Source: Yinghuangia seranimata (GTDB lineage Bacteria; Actinomycetota; Actinomycetes; Streptomycetales; Streptomycetaceae). Taken from it: DNA of 64,000 bases. Positions 7,330 to 15,180 of the stretch are shown one piece after another. The position numbers and the translations under genes were made by a program. The notes under the pieces were generated by a model. It saw only the letters and a list, made by a program, of their open reading frames with translations, was not told where the DNA came from and did not search any database. The stretch spans positions 1 through 64,000 of the forward strand of contig NZ_JASAOI010000044.1 in assembly GCF_029953285.1 (NCBI RefSeq). Reading direction: 5' to 3'. Within the stretch, counting starts at the first letter, position 1. Every line of letters begins with the position of its first letter.

Positions 7330-8808
7330 ATGGGGGAGAAGGTCGACCAGGTCGAGTTCACGAGGTCCGACCGGCAGCGCTACCGGCACAAACTGCGCCG
7401 CTGCCTCGCGACCCTCGAACGCCTCGTGGAGCTAGGGAGGTTCGAGAGTCCGCGCAAGCTGATGGGTGTCGAGATCGAGCTGAACCTGACCGACGCCGAC
7501 GGCCTGCCCTGCATGGTCAACGACGCCGTCCTCGACAGCATCGCGAGCCCCGACTTCCAGACCGAGCTGGGCCAGTTCAACATCGAGGTCAACATTCCGC
7601 CGCACCGGCTCGCCGGGCCGGTGTTCTCCGAACTCGCCGAGGAGCTGCGGACCAGCCTCGACTACGCCGACCGCAAGGCCGCCGACTCCGGCGCGCGCAT
7701 CGTCATGATCGGCATCCTCCCGACCCTGACCGACGCGCACATGGTGCTGGAGAACCTGTCCCACAATCCGCGCTACACACTGCTCAACGACCAGATCCTG
7801 ATGGCCCGCGGCGAGGACATCAGGCTCCAGATCGAGGGCGTCGAACGCCTCGACACCACCTCCACCACCATCGCGCCCGAGGCCGCGTGCACGTCCGTGC
7901 AACTGCACCTCCAGGTCACCCCCGACAACTTCGCCGCCGCGTGGAACGCCGCGCAGTCCGTGTCCGGCGTGCAGGTCGCGCTCGGCGCCAACTCGGCGTT
8001 CCTGTTCGGCCGCGAACTGTGGCGCGAGACCCGGCCGATCCTCTTCGAGCAGTCCTGCGACACGCGCCCCGAGGAGCTCATCGCGCAGGGCGTCCGCCCG
8101 CTCACCTGGTTCGGCGAGCGGTGGATCGACTCCGTCGTCGACCTGTTCACCGAGAACGTCCGCTACTTCCCCTCGCTCCTGCCGATCTGCGACGACGAGG
8201 ACCCGGTCGAGGCGCTCGACCGGGGCGACGTACCGCACCTGCGCGAACTCAAGCTGCACAACGGCACGATCTACCGCTGGAACCGCCCGGTGTACGACGT
8301 CGCCCGCGGCAAGCCGCACCTGCGCGTCGAGAACCGCGTGCTGCCGGCCGGCCCGACGGTCGCCGACATCATCGCCAACTCGGCGTTCTACTACGGCGTG
8401 CTGCGCTCGCTCGTCGAGGACGAGACACCGGTGTGGCGGCGCATGCCGTTCGAGCAGGCCGCCGAGAACTTCCACACCGGTGCCCGGCTCGGCATCGAGG
8501 CGCCCATCGGCTGGCCGGGGTTCGGCCGGGTGCCGGTGACGGAGCTGGTGCTGCGCGAACTGCTGCCGCGCGCGTACCGCGGCCTCGACGCGTGGGGCAT
8601 CGACCCGCGTGAACGCGACGAGTACCTGGGCATCATCGAGCAGCGCTGCCTGCGGCGTACCAACGGCGCGGCCTGGCAGAGCGCGATGTTCCACCACGCC
8701 CGCGACCGGATGGGCCTGGACCGGCTCGGCGCGCTGCGCGCCATGACGCTGCGGTACGCCGAGCACATGCGCGACGGCGAGCCGGTGCACACGTGGCCGG
8801 TCGGCTGA
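7330..8808 (+). CDS. Glutamate-cysteine ligase family protein (GCS2-like)
   Basis: A 492-aa carboxylate-amine ligase related to the GCS2 family. Key stretches are LMGVEIELNLTDADG (the E-x-E metal/ATP motif), TELGQFNIEVNIPPH, TTSTTIAPEAACTSVQLHLQV, and LKLHNGTIYRWNRPVYD followed by KPHLRVENRVLPAGPTV. These fit ATP-dependent gamma-glutamyl ligases, although actinobacterial members of this length are not all proven cysteine ligases and the amine substrate is uncertain. The start has a clear GGGGGA Shine-Dalgarno. It stands alone, convergent with the roadblock gene. Confidence 0.85.
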   Translation: MGEKVDQVEFTRSDRQRYRHKLRRCLATLERLVELGRFESPRKLMGVEIELNLTDADGLPCMVNDAVLDSIASPDFQTELGQFNIEVNIPPHRLAGPVFSELAEELRTSLDYADRKAADSGARIVMIGILPTLTDAHMVLENLSHNPRYTLLNDQILMARGEDIRLQIEGVERLDTTSTTIAPEAACTSVQLHLQVTPDNFAAAWNAAQSVSGVQVALGANSAFLFGRELWRETRPILFEQSCDTRPEELIAQGVRPLTWFGERWIDSVVDLFTENVRYFPSLLPICDDEDPVEALDRGDVPHLRELKLHNGTIYRWNRPVYDVARGKPHLRVENRVLPAGPTVADIIANSAFYYGVLRSLVEDETPVWRRMPFEQAAENFHTGARLGIEAPIGWPGFGRVPVTELVLRELLPRAYRGLDAWGIDPRERDEYLGIIEQRCLRRTNGAAWQSAMFHHARDRMGLDRLGALRAMTLRYAEHMRDGEPVHTWPVG

Positions 8809-8822
8809 GCCGGCCGTGCCGG

Positions 8823-9263
8823 TCACAGCACGCCGTGGTCCTTGAGCACCCGCCTCGCCTGGGCGAGCAGCATGCCGACGTTGACGTTCTTGCGGCACAC
8901 CACGACCGCCACGACGTCGTCGGCGCTGGCCACCCGCAGGAACAGGTGAGCCAGGTTGTCGCTGTTGACCAGGATCTCCTGGAAGTAGTGCTTGTCGCTG
9001 ACGACGCCCCGGCGTTCCTTGAAGATGTTCTCGATCAGGACCACGTTGCGCCCCTGGAACAGGTCGGCGGTGGCCGCCGCCAGCATGTCCAGTACCTCCG
9101 GCGGGTGCGAGTCGACGGTCTCGACGGCCATCAGCATGCCGGTCGTCATGTCGATGACGCCGGCCGCGAGGCATTCGGGCACCTCCGAGCGCAGCGATTT
9201 CACCAGCGCCACCACACGGTCGGACAAGGACAGATGCTGGTCCGAGGACCGCGAAACGCTCAT
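8823..9263 (-). CDS. Roadblock/LC7 domain protein
   Basis: A 146-aa single-domain roadblock/LC7 protein (LVKSLRSEVPECLAAGVIDMTTGMLMAVETV ... SDNLAHLFLRVASADDVVAVVVCRKNVNVGMLLAQARRVLKDHG, quoted in parts). These folds act as dimeric scaffolds for small GTPases such as MglA-like proteins or in actinobacterial conservon-type modules. I chose the ATG at 9263 because it has GGAGAGGAG upstream. An ATG at 9359 overlaps the preceding stop (ATGA), but the extra 32 codons include TTA, AAA, TTT and AGG, which are atypical here. It is second in a two-gene unit with the DUF4388-like protein. Confidence 0.87.
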   Translation of the reverse strand: MSVSRSSDQHLSLSDRVVALVKSLRSEVPECLAAGVIDMTTGMLMAVETVDSHPPEVLDMLAAATADLFQGRNVVLIENIFKERRGVVSDKHYFQEILVNSDNLAHLFLRVASADDVVAVVVCRKNVNVGMLLAQARRVLKDHGVL

Positions 9264-9355
9264 AGTGCTCCTCTCCGGGGAATCCCGCCGGTCCGCGGAC
9301 CGGCGGTCAAAGGACTTCCATAAACGCGCCAGTCGGCCGCGCTTTTTGCGATCGC

Positions 9356-10282
9356 TCATGAACCGACCCGGACCGCGGATTTCCGGATCTGCTCGATCTG
9401 TGTTTCGTTCAGGCCCAACCGGTCGCGGAGAAACCGTTCCGGCAGCACCGGAATTCGCGCCCCCGCGCGCGGCGGGGCCAGCACCGCGTTGATCCCGCTC
9501 GCGCCGCGCCGCCGCCGCGGCAGCGGCTCGGCCGCCGCGTCCGACGTCCGCGCGACGTAGCCGTCGGCGAGCAGCCGGCACAGGCCGACCGTGACCGCGT
9601 ACAGGCTCAGGCCCACCCGGAACGCGATGTCGCGCGCCGTGCTGCGGCCGTCCACGTGCGCGAGGATCTCCCGCCGCGGATCCGCGGGGCCCGCGCCGTA
9701 CGGCACCACCTCGGCCCGCACCAGCCGGTCCGCGAACGGCGCCACCCGCCGCGGCTGCGCCTCGACCGCGCGCAGCCGCCGCTCGGTCTCGCCCAGCAGC
9801 CAGTCGCGGTCCAGGCCCTCGGCCACCGCGAGCCGCCTGGCCTCGGCGTCGTCGAGCGCGTCGGCCGGCCCGTCGACCCCGCCGTCCGCCGGATCGCCCA
9901 TCGCGATGGCGAACGCCGCGTCCAACGCCGCCGCACGGCAGACCAGATGCAGTTCGCGCGCACCGATCAGCGCGCGGTCCACGAGCAGCCCGCCGACGCA
10001 GCCGGACGCGTCCCCCGCCTGGCACACCGCCGCCCACTCCCCGGCCCCGATCCGGCCCGAACGCACCAGGATCGTGGCCGCGTCCGGCGCGCCACCCGAC
10101 GCCACCGCCGTCACGCGCCCGGCGGTGATCCGGACCACGCCGCCGGGTTCGCCGGGAACCGCCAGCGCACCGGAGAAGCCCGCCTCGGGAGGCGGCGCGA
10201 GCAGCCGCACGAGACGCCGGTACGCGGCCCGCTCCGGAGCGACCTGCGGATTTCGCGTGGCCGTGGTACCGGAAATCGACAT
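9356..10282 (-). CDS. DUF4388-like protein with C-terminal winged-helix-like region
   Basis: About 308 aa. Residues 15-120 match the DUF4388/PATAN style, in which paired beta hairpins start with FSGALAVPGEPGGVVRITAGRV, followed by a helix-rich middle. Residues about 215-275 look like a winged helix (REILAHVDGRSTARDIAFRVGL then YAVTVGLCRLLADGYV). Such proteins in bacteria sit next to roadblock proteins or GTPase-based polarity and signalling modules. The start is uncertain: ATG 10282 has AGGGA upstream, ATG 10288 is next, and a frame extends to 10384. The stop region overlaps a possible ATG of the roadblock gene. Confidence 0.72.
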   Translation of the reverse strand: MSISGTTATRNPQVAPERAAYRRLVRLLAPPPEAGFSGALAVPGEPGGVVRITAGRVTAVASGGAPDAATILVRSGRIGAGEWAAVCQAGDASGCVGGLLVDRALIGARELHLVCRAAALDAAFAIAMGDPADGGVDGPADALDDAEARRLAVAEGLDRDWLLGETERRLRAVEAQPRRVAPFADRLVRAEVVPYGAGPADPRREILAHVDGRSTARDIAFRVGLSLYAVTVGLCRLLADGYVARTSDAAAEPLPRRRRGASGINAVLAPPRAGARIPVLPERFLRDRLGLNETQIEQIRKSAVRVGS

Positions 10283-10609
10283 GGGCATCCCTGTGGACAG
10301 CCGACAGCACAAACGGGGTGAAGGAAAACCGAACTGACGTGCCAAGAACGGGTTGATGGACATCAAAGCCCCGGGCGTCGCCAATCGTCAAGCGGGACAA
10401 GGAATTTCGCGAAAGCGCCGAATCGGCGCCGCATTTTAGTGCGATGCGTCGAAGGCGCCGGGGAATTCGGAATTTCCGGGACGGCGACGCCATCGGCCGG
10501 TGCCGCGCACGCCCGCAACGGTTGCCCGCGACGGGCGTGGGGGCGGGCGGCGCCGGGCCGCGGGCGCCGTGTACCCGGTCCTTATCTCGTGCGCCGCTAC
10601 CCTGTCCCG
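10283..10609. promoter_or_regulatory. Divergent intergenic region, DUF4388-like / CPBP genes
   Basis: About 330 bp separate the divergent starts, so promoters for both directions must lie here. A relatively A/T-rich stretch at 10386-10480 (GGAATTTCGCGAAAG, GCATTTTAGTGCG, GAATTCGGAATTTCC) is the best candidate. I cannot place -10/-35 boxes with confidence. Confidence 0.4.
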
Positions 10610-11407
10610 GTGATCACGGAAGACCCCTCCGAGCGGGCCGCGCCCGCGCTCCCGCCGCGCCGCAGGATCCTGCGCGACGAGGTGCTGCTGGTGCTCGCGC
10701 TGTCGCTGGGCGCGTCCGCCGTGTCCGCGATGATCTCGTTCATCGGCTCGATCACCCGGCCGGGCGGCCTGGCGCACCAGGCCGCGGTGCTCAACCGCTC
10801 GGCGGCGCCCGGGCGGCCGTGGCTGGACCTGGCGTGGCAGCTGTTCGGCATCGCCACCGCGCTGGTGCCGGTCTTCCTCGTCGCGCACTTCCTGATGCGC
10901 GACGGCGAGTCGATGCGCACGCTCGGCGTCGACACGAAGCACCGCTGGACGGACCTCGGCCGCGGCGCGGCCGTCGCCGCGGTCATCGGCGGCACGGGGC
11001 TCGGGCTCTACCTCGCGGCGCGCGGCGCGGGCGCGAACCTGACCGTCGTGCCGACCACGCTGCCGGACGTGTGGTGGCGCATCCCTGTGCTGGTGCTCTC
11101 CGCGTTCCAGAACGCGGCTCTGGAGGAAGTCGTCGTCCTCGGCTACCTGATGCACCGGCTGAAAGGCTTCGGCTGGTCGTTCCCCGCGGCGGTGGCGGCC
11201 AGTTCGGTGCTGCGCGGGTCGTACCACCTGTACCAGGGGATCGGCGGGTTCTTCGGCAACCTGGCGATGGGCGTGGTCTTCTGCCTACTGTACCGGCGGT
11301 GGGGCCGGGTCATGCCGCTGCTCGTCGCGCACGCGCTGATCGACACCGTGGCGTTCGTCGGGTACGTGCTGCTGGCCGGCAAGGTCGGGTGGCTGCCGAC
11401 GCCGTGA
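10610..11407 (+). CDS. CPBP family intramembrane protease (CAAX-like)
   Basis: A 265-aa multi-pass membrane protein with about six to eight hydrophobic segments. The Abi/CPBP core is in the second half: NAALEEVVVLGYLMHRLKG (the EExxxR-like glutamate pair, with the arginine position less clear), then SSVLRGSYHLYQGIGGFFGN (the conserved His), and PLLVAHALIDTVAF (the second H...D motif). Family members cleave within membranes or act in bacteriocin self-immunity. The GTG start at 10610 is chosen because it begins the conserved part; the Shine-Dalgarno is weak. Convergent with the recombinase gene. Confidence 0.85.
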   Translation: MITEDPSERAAPALPPRRRILRDEVLLVLALSLGASAVSAMISFIGSITRPGGLAHQAAVLNRSAAPGRPWLDLAWQLFGIATALVPVFLVAHFLMRDGESMRTLGVDTKHRWTDLGRGAAVAAVIGGTGLGLYLAARGAGANLTVVPTTLPDVWWRIPVLVLSAFQNAALEEVVVLGYLMHRLKGFGWSFPAAVAASSVLRGSYHLYQGIGGFFGNLAMGVVFCLLYRRWGRVMPLLVAHALIDTVAFVGYVLLAGKVGWLPTP

Positions 11408-11425
11408 CGGGCGCCGGCCGGCGCG

Positions 11426-12499
11426 TCAGTCGTCGGTGCCGGTGTCGATGAGGCCGGCCAGCGCGTACGTCGGCGAGCGGTCCAGGTTGTGCCGCGCCCG
11501 GTCGTAGCGGCGCGTGGTACGGCTGTCGGCGTGCCCCAGCAGGTCCTGCACGTCGCGCAACGAGGCGCCCGCGTCCAGCGCGAGCGTCGCGCACGCGTGG
11601 CGCAGGTCGTGCGGGTGCAGGGTGTCCGCCAGGTGCGGAACCGCGGTGGCGGCGAGGGCGCGCAGCAGCCGCCACACGCCCTGCCGGTCGAGCGGCCGCC
11701 CGGTCGCGGTCGCCACCAGTGGCCCGGAGTCGCGCCCCGCGAGATAGGCGTCGATCAGTTCGCCCGCGCGCGGCGGCACCACCATGCGCTGCCGCTTGCC
11801 GCCCTTGCGGGTCACCGTCAGCACCCGGTGCCCGCGCTCCCAGCCGAGGTCGCCGACCTCCGCGTGGCACAGCTCGGACACGCGCAGGCCGCAGAACAGC
11901 AGCAGGTTCGCGACCACGGCGGCACGCGGCGAATGCGCTTCGGCGGCGGCCAGCAGCCGGCCCGCCTCGGTCTTGGACAGGCCGGTCGACTGCACGTTCT
12001 CGCCGACCTTGGGGCGCCGCACCCGGGCCGCCGGGTTGCGGTCGATCGCGCCCTCGTCGACGGCGTACGCGTAGAACCCGGAGACCGCCGAGAGCCGGCG
12101 CACCACCGTGGACGGGGCGGCGCCGGAGCGGGTCAGGTGCTCGACGTACGCGTCCACGTGCACGCGCCGTGCCGCGAGCACGCCGACCTCCATCCGGTCG
12201 CACCATGCGCCGTAGTCCGCGAGGTCGCGGGTGTACGCGGCGCGCGTGTTGCCGGAGTGCGACAGCAGGAAGCCGACGGCCAGGCGCTGGGCGGTGTCGC
12301 CCTCGGCCGCGAGCGCGAGCAGGCCCGCCTGCGCGGGGAGTTGCGCGGGGAGCCGGGTGACGGGTTCGCCGGCCGTGGGGACGGGGGAGTGCGCCGCGGG
12401 CTCCGCCCCGCTCACGTCGCCGAGCCCCGCGGGGATCGCTGACGTGTCGTCAAGGTCCGGGCCTGCTACGGGGATCGGGGTGGGCTCGGAGGCGGGCAC
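11426..12499 (-). CDS. Tyrosine recombinase, XerC/D-like
   Basis: A 357-aa site-specific recombinase. The SAM-like core-binding domain lies at about 85-170 (NTRAAYTRDLADYGAWCDR). The catalytic domain follows with all expected residues: Arg in LLFCGLRVSELCHAEV, Lys in TRKGGKRQRM, the HxxR box HPHDLRHACATLALDAG, the second His in LLGHADSRTT, and the nucleophile in RRYDRARH. An N-terminal 80-residue Pro/Ala-rich extension is unusual for XerC/D. The GTG at 12499 was preferred because AGGAG lies upstream; a longer open frame to 13120 overlaps the divergent gene. No tRNA, att site or excisionase is adjacent, so it may not belong to an active integrative element. Confidence 0.85.
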   Translation of the reverse strand: MPASEPTPIPVAGPDLDDTSAIPAGLGDVSGAEPAAHSPVPTAGEPVTRLPAQLPAQAGLLALAAEGDTAQRLAVGFLLSHSGNTRAAYTRDLADYGAWCDRMEVGVLAARRVHVDAYVEHLTRSGAAPSTVVRRLSAVSGFYAYAVDEGAIDRNPAARVRRPKVGENVQSTGLSKTEAGRLLAAAEAHSPRAAVVANLLLFCGLRVSELCHAEVGDLGWERGHRVLTVTRKGGKRQRMVVPPRAGELIDAYLAGRDSGPLVATATGRPLDRQGVWRLLRALAATAVPHLADTLHPHDLRHACATLALDAGASLRDVQDLLGHADSRTTRRYDRARHNLDRSPTYALAGLIDTGTDD

Positions 12500-12616
12500 G
12501 CGGGGCAGACTCCTGGAATCCTCGGTACGGAACGAGATGATGTGCTCACGGTACCGGTCGCGCGCGGCCGGACCGGCGTGTCGGTGTCCGGCGGAACGGC
12601 TGTGTTGGGGGTGCCA

Positions 12617-13141
12617 ATGGTGGCGGGCGGAATCCGCGAACGACTGCGGCTGCGCAGGGAGGCCGCCGAGGCGGACGCGCCGCCGCGCGCCAGGCCCGGG
12701 CTGGTCGCGCCGGTGCTGCTGGCGCTGTTCTTCGTGCTGGTCGTGATCATCGTCGTCAAGATCGGCGGCGGCGAGGACAAGAAGTCGGGCAGCGCCGAGA
12801 ACGTCGGCGGCTCGGGCGACACCGACGCGTCGGCGAGCGCGTCCGCGAGCCCCGAGGGGCCGCCGGTCGCCCCGCCCGGCTCGATTGAGGGCGCCGTGAA
12901 GTCGCGCGTGGCACTGGCCGTCTACAAGCAGCCCGAGGCGCGCGGCAAGACGGTGCTGAGCGCCGACCACGGCGTCAAGGTCATGGTGGTCTGCCACATC
13001 GACGGGCAGACCCAGTACACGCAGGGACGGCCGGACCCGACCTGGGCGCGGATCATCGTCTCGGGCAAGCAGGGCTACGTGCCGGTGGGCCAGTTGGAGA
13101 CGGGCGGGGTGGTGCGGCAACAGGTGCCGGCCTGCGGGTGA
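12617..13141 (+). CDS. Single-pass membrane protein with SH3-like extracellular domain
   Basis: A 174-aa protein with a cytosolic charged N terminus (RERLRLRREAAEAD). One membrane segment lies at about residues 30-50 (VAPVLLALFFVLVVIIVVKI), followed by a Ser/Ala/Gly-rich linker and a C-terminal domain (VALAVYKQPEARGKTVLSA, VKVMVVCHIDGQ, WARIIVSGKQGYVPVGQL). The C-terminal pattern is that of a bacterial SH3-type domain, which often binds cell wall. Specific function is unknown. The ATG has GGGGG upstream. Confidence 0.72.
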   Translation: MVAGGIRERLRLRREAAEADAPPRARPGLVAPVLLALFFVLVVIIVVKIGGGEDKKSGSAENVGGSGDTDASASASASPEGPPVAPPGSIEGAVKSRVALAVYKQPEARGKTVLSADHGVKVMVVCHIDGQTQYTQGRPDPTWARIIVSGKQGYVPVGQLETGGVVRQQVPACG

Positions 13142-13242
13142 CGGGACGGGTCGGCGGGGGCGGGCGCCGGCACGGGCCCGGTGCGGGCGGGTGACGTGCC
13201 GTTACGCGTCTGGCCTCGCGCGGCGGGTCTGTTCGGGATGCC

Positions 13243-14103
13243 TCACGCCCACCACAGGGCGCGCGCGTTGCCGCCCAGCACCGCGGCGCGCGCGGCCGCG
13301 CCCCGGCGGCGGACCGCGTGCTCGGCGAGCGCGACCTTGCCCGCGTAGTCCGGCGTGCGGGTCTGCGGATGGTCGGAGCCCCACAGCAGGCGCTCGTCGC
13401 CGAACGCCTCCGCCAGCGTGTCGACGACGTCGGCCGGGTCGTCGGGCGCGCACGTCGCGAACAGATGTGTGCTGATCTTCACGCGTACGCCCGGCAGTTC
13501 GGCGAGCGCCAGCACCGGCGCGAGCCCGGCGGGGCCGGCGGTCGGGTCGGGGAAGCCCGCGTGGTCGAGGGCGACGTCCAGCGTCGGACGCTCCGCGAGC
13601 AGCGGGGCGAATGTGGGCAGGTGACAGGCGAACGTGGTCAGCACGAGGGTGACGCGGGCCTCGGCGGCGACGTCCAGCAGCCGGCCGGTGTGCGGCGCGT
13701 GGAACCACTCGGGCACCGGCCTGCCGGGACCGCCGGAGACGGCGAACAACCGTACCCCGCACACCGCGTCGCGCGCGGGATGGTCGGCGAGCAAGGCCGC
13801 GAGCCGCTCCGGCCCCGCCGGATCGGTCGGGTCGACGGCGACCACGGCACGGGTCCGGCCGGGGTGCGCTGCCGCGGCGTCGAGGACGTAGCGGCAGTCG
13901 TAGCCGTACGCCCCGACGCCCTGCACGAGGACGCACGAGCCCACACCGGCCGCCGCCTGCACGGCCAGCACGTGCTCGGCGGTGGCGCTGCCGTCGGACC
14001 AGTAGTCGGCGCCGTCGCCGGTCCCGCCGGTCCGGGGGTAGCGGACGGTGTCGGGCGAGACGACGTGGACGTGGGTGTCGACGAGGGGGTTCGGGTCGGT
14101 CAC
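13243..14103 (-). CDS. Amidohydrolase-family TIM-barrel protein
   Basis: A 286-aa amidohydrolase-2 family enzyme. Metal-site motifs are an N-terminal HxH in VDTHVHVVSPD, the mid-barrel His in VALDHAGFPDP, and the late Asp in LLWGSDHPQTR. Length and motifs fit the 2-pyrone-4,6-dicarboxylate lactonase/gamma-resorcylate decarboxylase-like branch, acting on carboxylic acid or lactone substrates. The actual substrate is not evident. Monocistronic. Confidence 0.85.
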   Translation of the reverse strand: MTDPNPLVDTHVHVVSPDTVRYPRTGGTGDGADYWSDGSATAEHVLAVQAAAGVGSCVLVQGVGAYGYDCRYVLDAAAAHPGRTRAVVAVDPTDPAGPERLAALLADHPARDAVCGVRLFAVSGGPGRPVPEWFHAPHTGRLLDVAAEARVTLVLTTFACHLPTFAPLLAERPTLDVALDHAGFPDPTAGPAGLAPVLALAELPGVRVKISTHLFATCAPDDPADVVDTLAEAFGDERLLWGSDHPQTRTPDYAGKVALAEHAVRRRGAAARAAVLGGNARALWWA

Positions 14104-14154
14104 GCCGCGACGGTACCGCTGAACTGACGCAGTGTCAGGCGTGGGCGTGGCGGG

Positions 14155-14952
14155 TCAGCCCGCCAGCTCGCCCTTCAGCACCGTGACGGCGAGGCCGAGC
14201 AGCAGCACCCGGTCGCCGCGCAGCTCCACCCCGACGGCCCCGCCGCGCTCCGACGCCTGGAAGCCGGTCAGCGCGGTACGGCCCACGCGCGGGGCCCAGT
14301 ACGGGCCGAGCGCACAGTGCACCGAACCGGTGACGGGGTCCTCGTCGATGCCGGCCGCGGGCGCGAACACCCGCGAAACGAAGTCGATCCCGGGGGTGTC
14401 TCCGGGCGCGGTGACCGCGATGAGGCGGTACGGGAACGCGGCCAGGGCACCCAGCGCCGGCGTCAGCTTGCGCACTTCATCCGCGGTCGCGACCTCGACG
14501 ATCAGATCCGTGCTGCCGACGACGGCGGCCAGCAGCGGCACGCCGAGCGCGTCGGCGAGGCCCTCCGGGACCTCGACGGGCTCCGGGTTCCAGACGGGGA
14601 AGTCGAGGCCGATCGCGCCGTCCGGGTGCCGCGTGGCGACCAGCACCCCGCTACGCGTCCAGAACCGCACCTCGCGCTCGGCGAGGCCCTCGGTGAACAG
14701 GACGTGCGCCGAAGCGAGCGTGGCGTGCCCGCACAGGTCGACCTCGACGCTCGGCGTGAACCATCGCAGATCCCAGTCGGCGTCGGGCCGCGCACTGGGC
14801 GCGAGGAACGCCGTCTCGGAATGCCGCAGCTCCGTGGCGACCGCCTGCATCCAGTCCGCGTCGGCGGCATGGTCGGCATCGGGCAGGCACACACCGGCGG
14901 GGTTTCCGGCGAACGGGGCGTCGGTGAAGGCATCGACGACATAGGCGCGCAT
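14155..14952 (-). CDS. PhzF family phenazine-biosynthesis-like isomerase
   Basis: A 265-aa protein with the diaminopimelate-epimerase-like PhzF fold. It shows AYVVDAFTDAPFAGNPAGVCL, then HSETAFL (the conserved catalytic Glu), EVDLCGHATLASAHVLF, and a second half with DFVSRVFAPAAGIDEDPVTGSVHCALGPYW (quoted in parts). The family includes isomerases; most genomic members have no proven substrate, and no other phenazine gene is present. It is divergent from a DHA2 transporter with an inverted repeat between them, which suggests joint control. Confidence 0.88.
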   Translation of the reverse strand: MRAYVVDAFTDAPFAGNPAGVCLPDADHAADADWMQAVATELRHSETAFLAPSARPDADWDLRWFTPSVEVDLCGHATLASAHVLFTEGLAEREVRFWTRSGVLVATRHPDGAIGLDFPVWNPEPVEVPEGLADALGVPLLAAVVGSTDLIVEVATADEVRKLTPALGALAAFPYRLIAVTAPGDTPGIDFVSRVFAPAAGIDEDPVTGSVHCALGPYWAPRVGRTALTGFQASERGGAVGVELRGDRVLLLGLAVTVLKGELAG

Positions 14953-15015
14953 ACACGCCACCCTAGGCGGCCGGAGCGCGGCGGCGCGTCTCAATTCCAC
15001 CTCAGTTGCGTCTGG

Positions 15016-15041
15016 TGCAAGTTTCCCGTGCACAACTTGCA
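15016..15041. promoter_or_regulatory. Candidate operator between phzF-like and transporter genes
   Basis: A perfect 8-bp inverted repeat, TGCAAGTT, 10 bp, AACTTGCA, in the 228-bp gap between two divergent genes. Arm and spacer sizes suit a dimeric TetR-, MarR- or LysR-type repressor. The LysR gene that is convergent with the transporter is one possible binder, which is inference. Confidence 0.5.
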
Positions 15042-15180
15042 ATGGAGATCAAGTCTCCCGACCCCTACCGTTGAACCGTCCGGACGACGACGAAGCGGCG
15101 CCGGGCCCGGTGTGGTGTGCACGACCCCCCGGGCCCGCCGCGCGCCGCACCGCCCGAATCCCTCTTCGAGGTGCCTTTCC

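Noticed and set aside
9264-9359. ATG 9359 as roadblock start (ATGA overlap)
   Set aside because: The overlap is attractive, but the 32 extra codons contain TTA, AAA, TTT and AGG, rare in this genome, and a strong Shine-Dalgarno precedes ATG 9263.
12500-13120. Longer N terminus for the tyrosine recombinase
   Set aside because: It would be antisense to the SH3-like membrane protein and is low-complexity. The GTG at 12499 has AGGAG upstream.
11426-13141. Integrative element carried by the tyrosine recombinase
   Set aside because: No tRNA, direct repeats, replication or transfer genes are nearby. The tRNA-like sequence at 25128 is 12 kb away with ordinary genes between.
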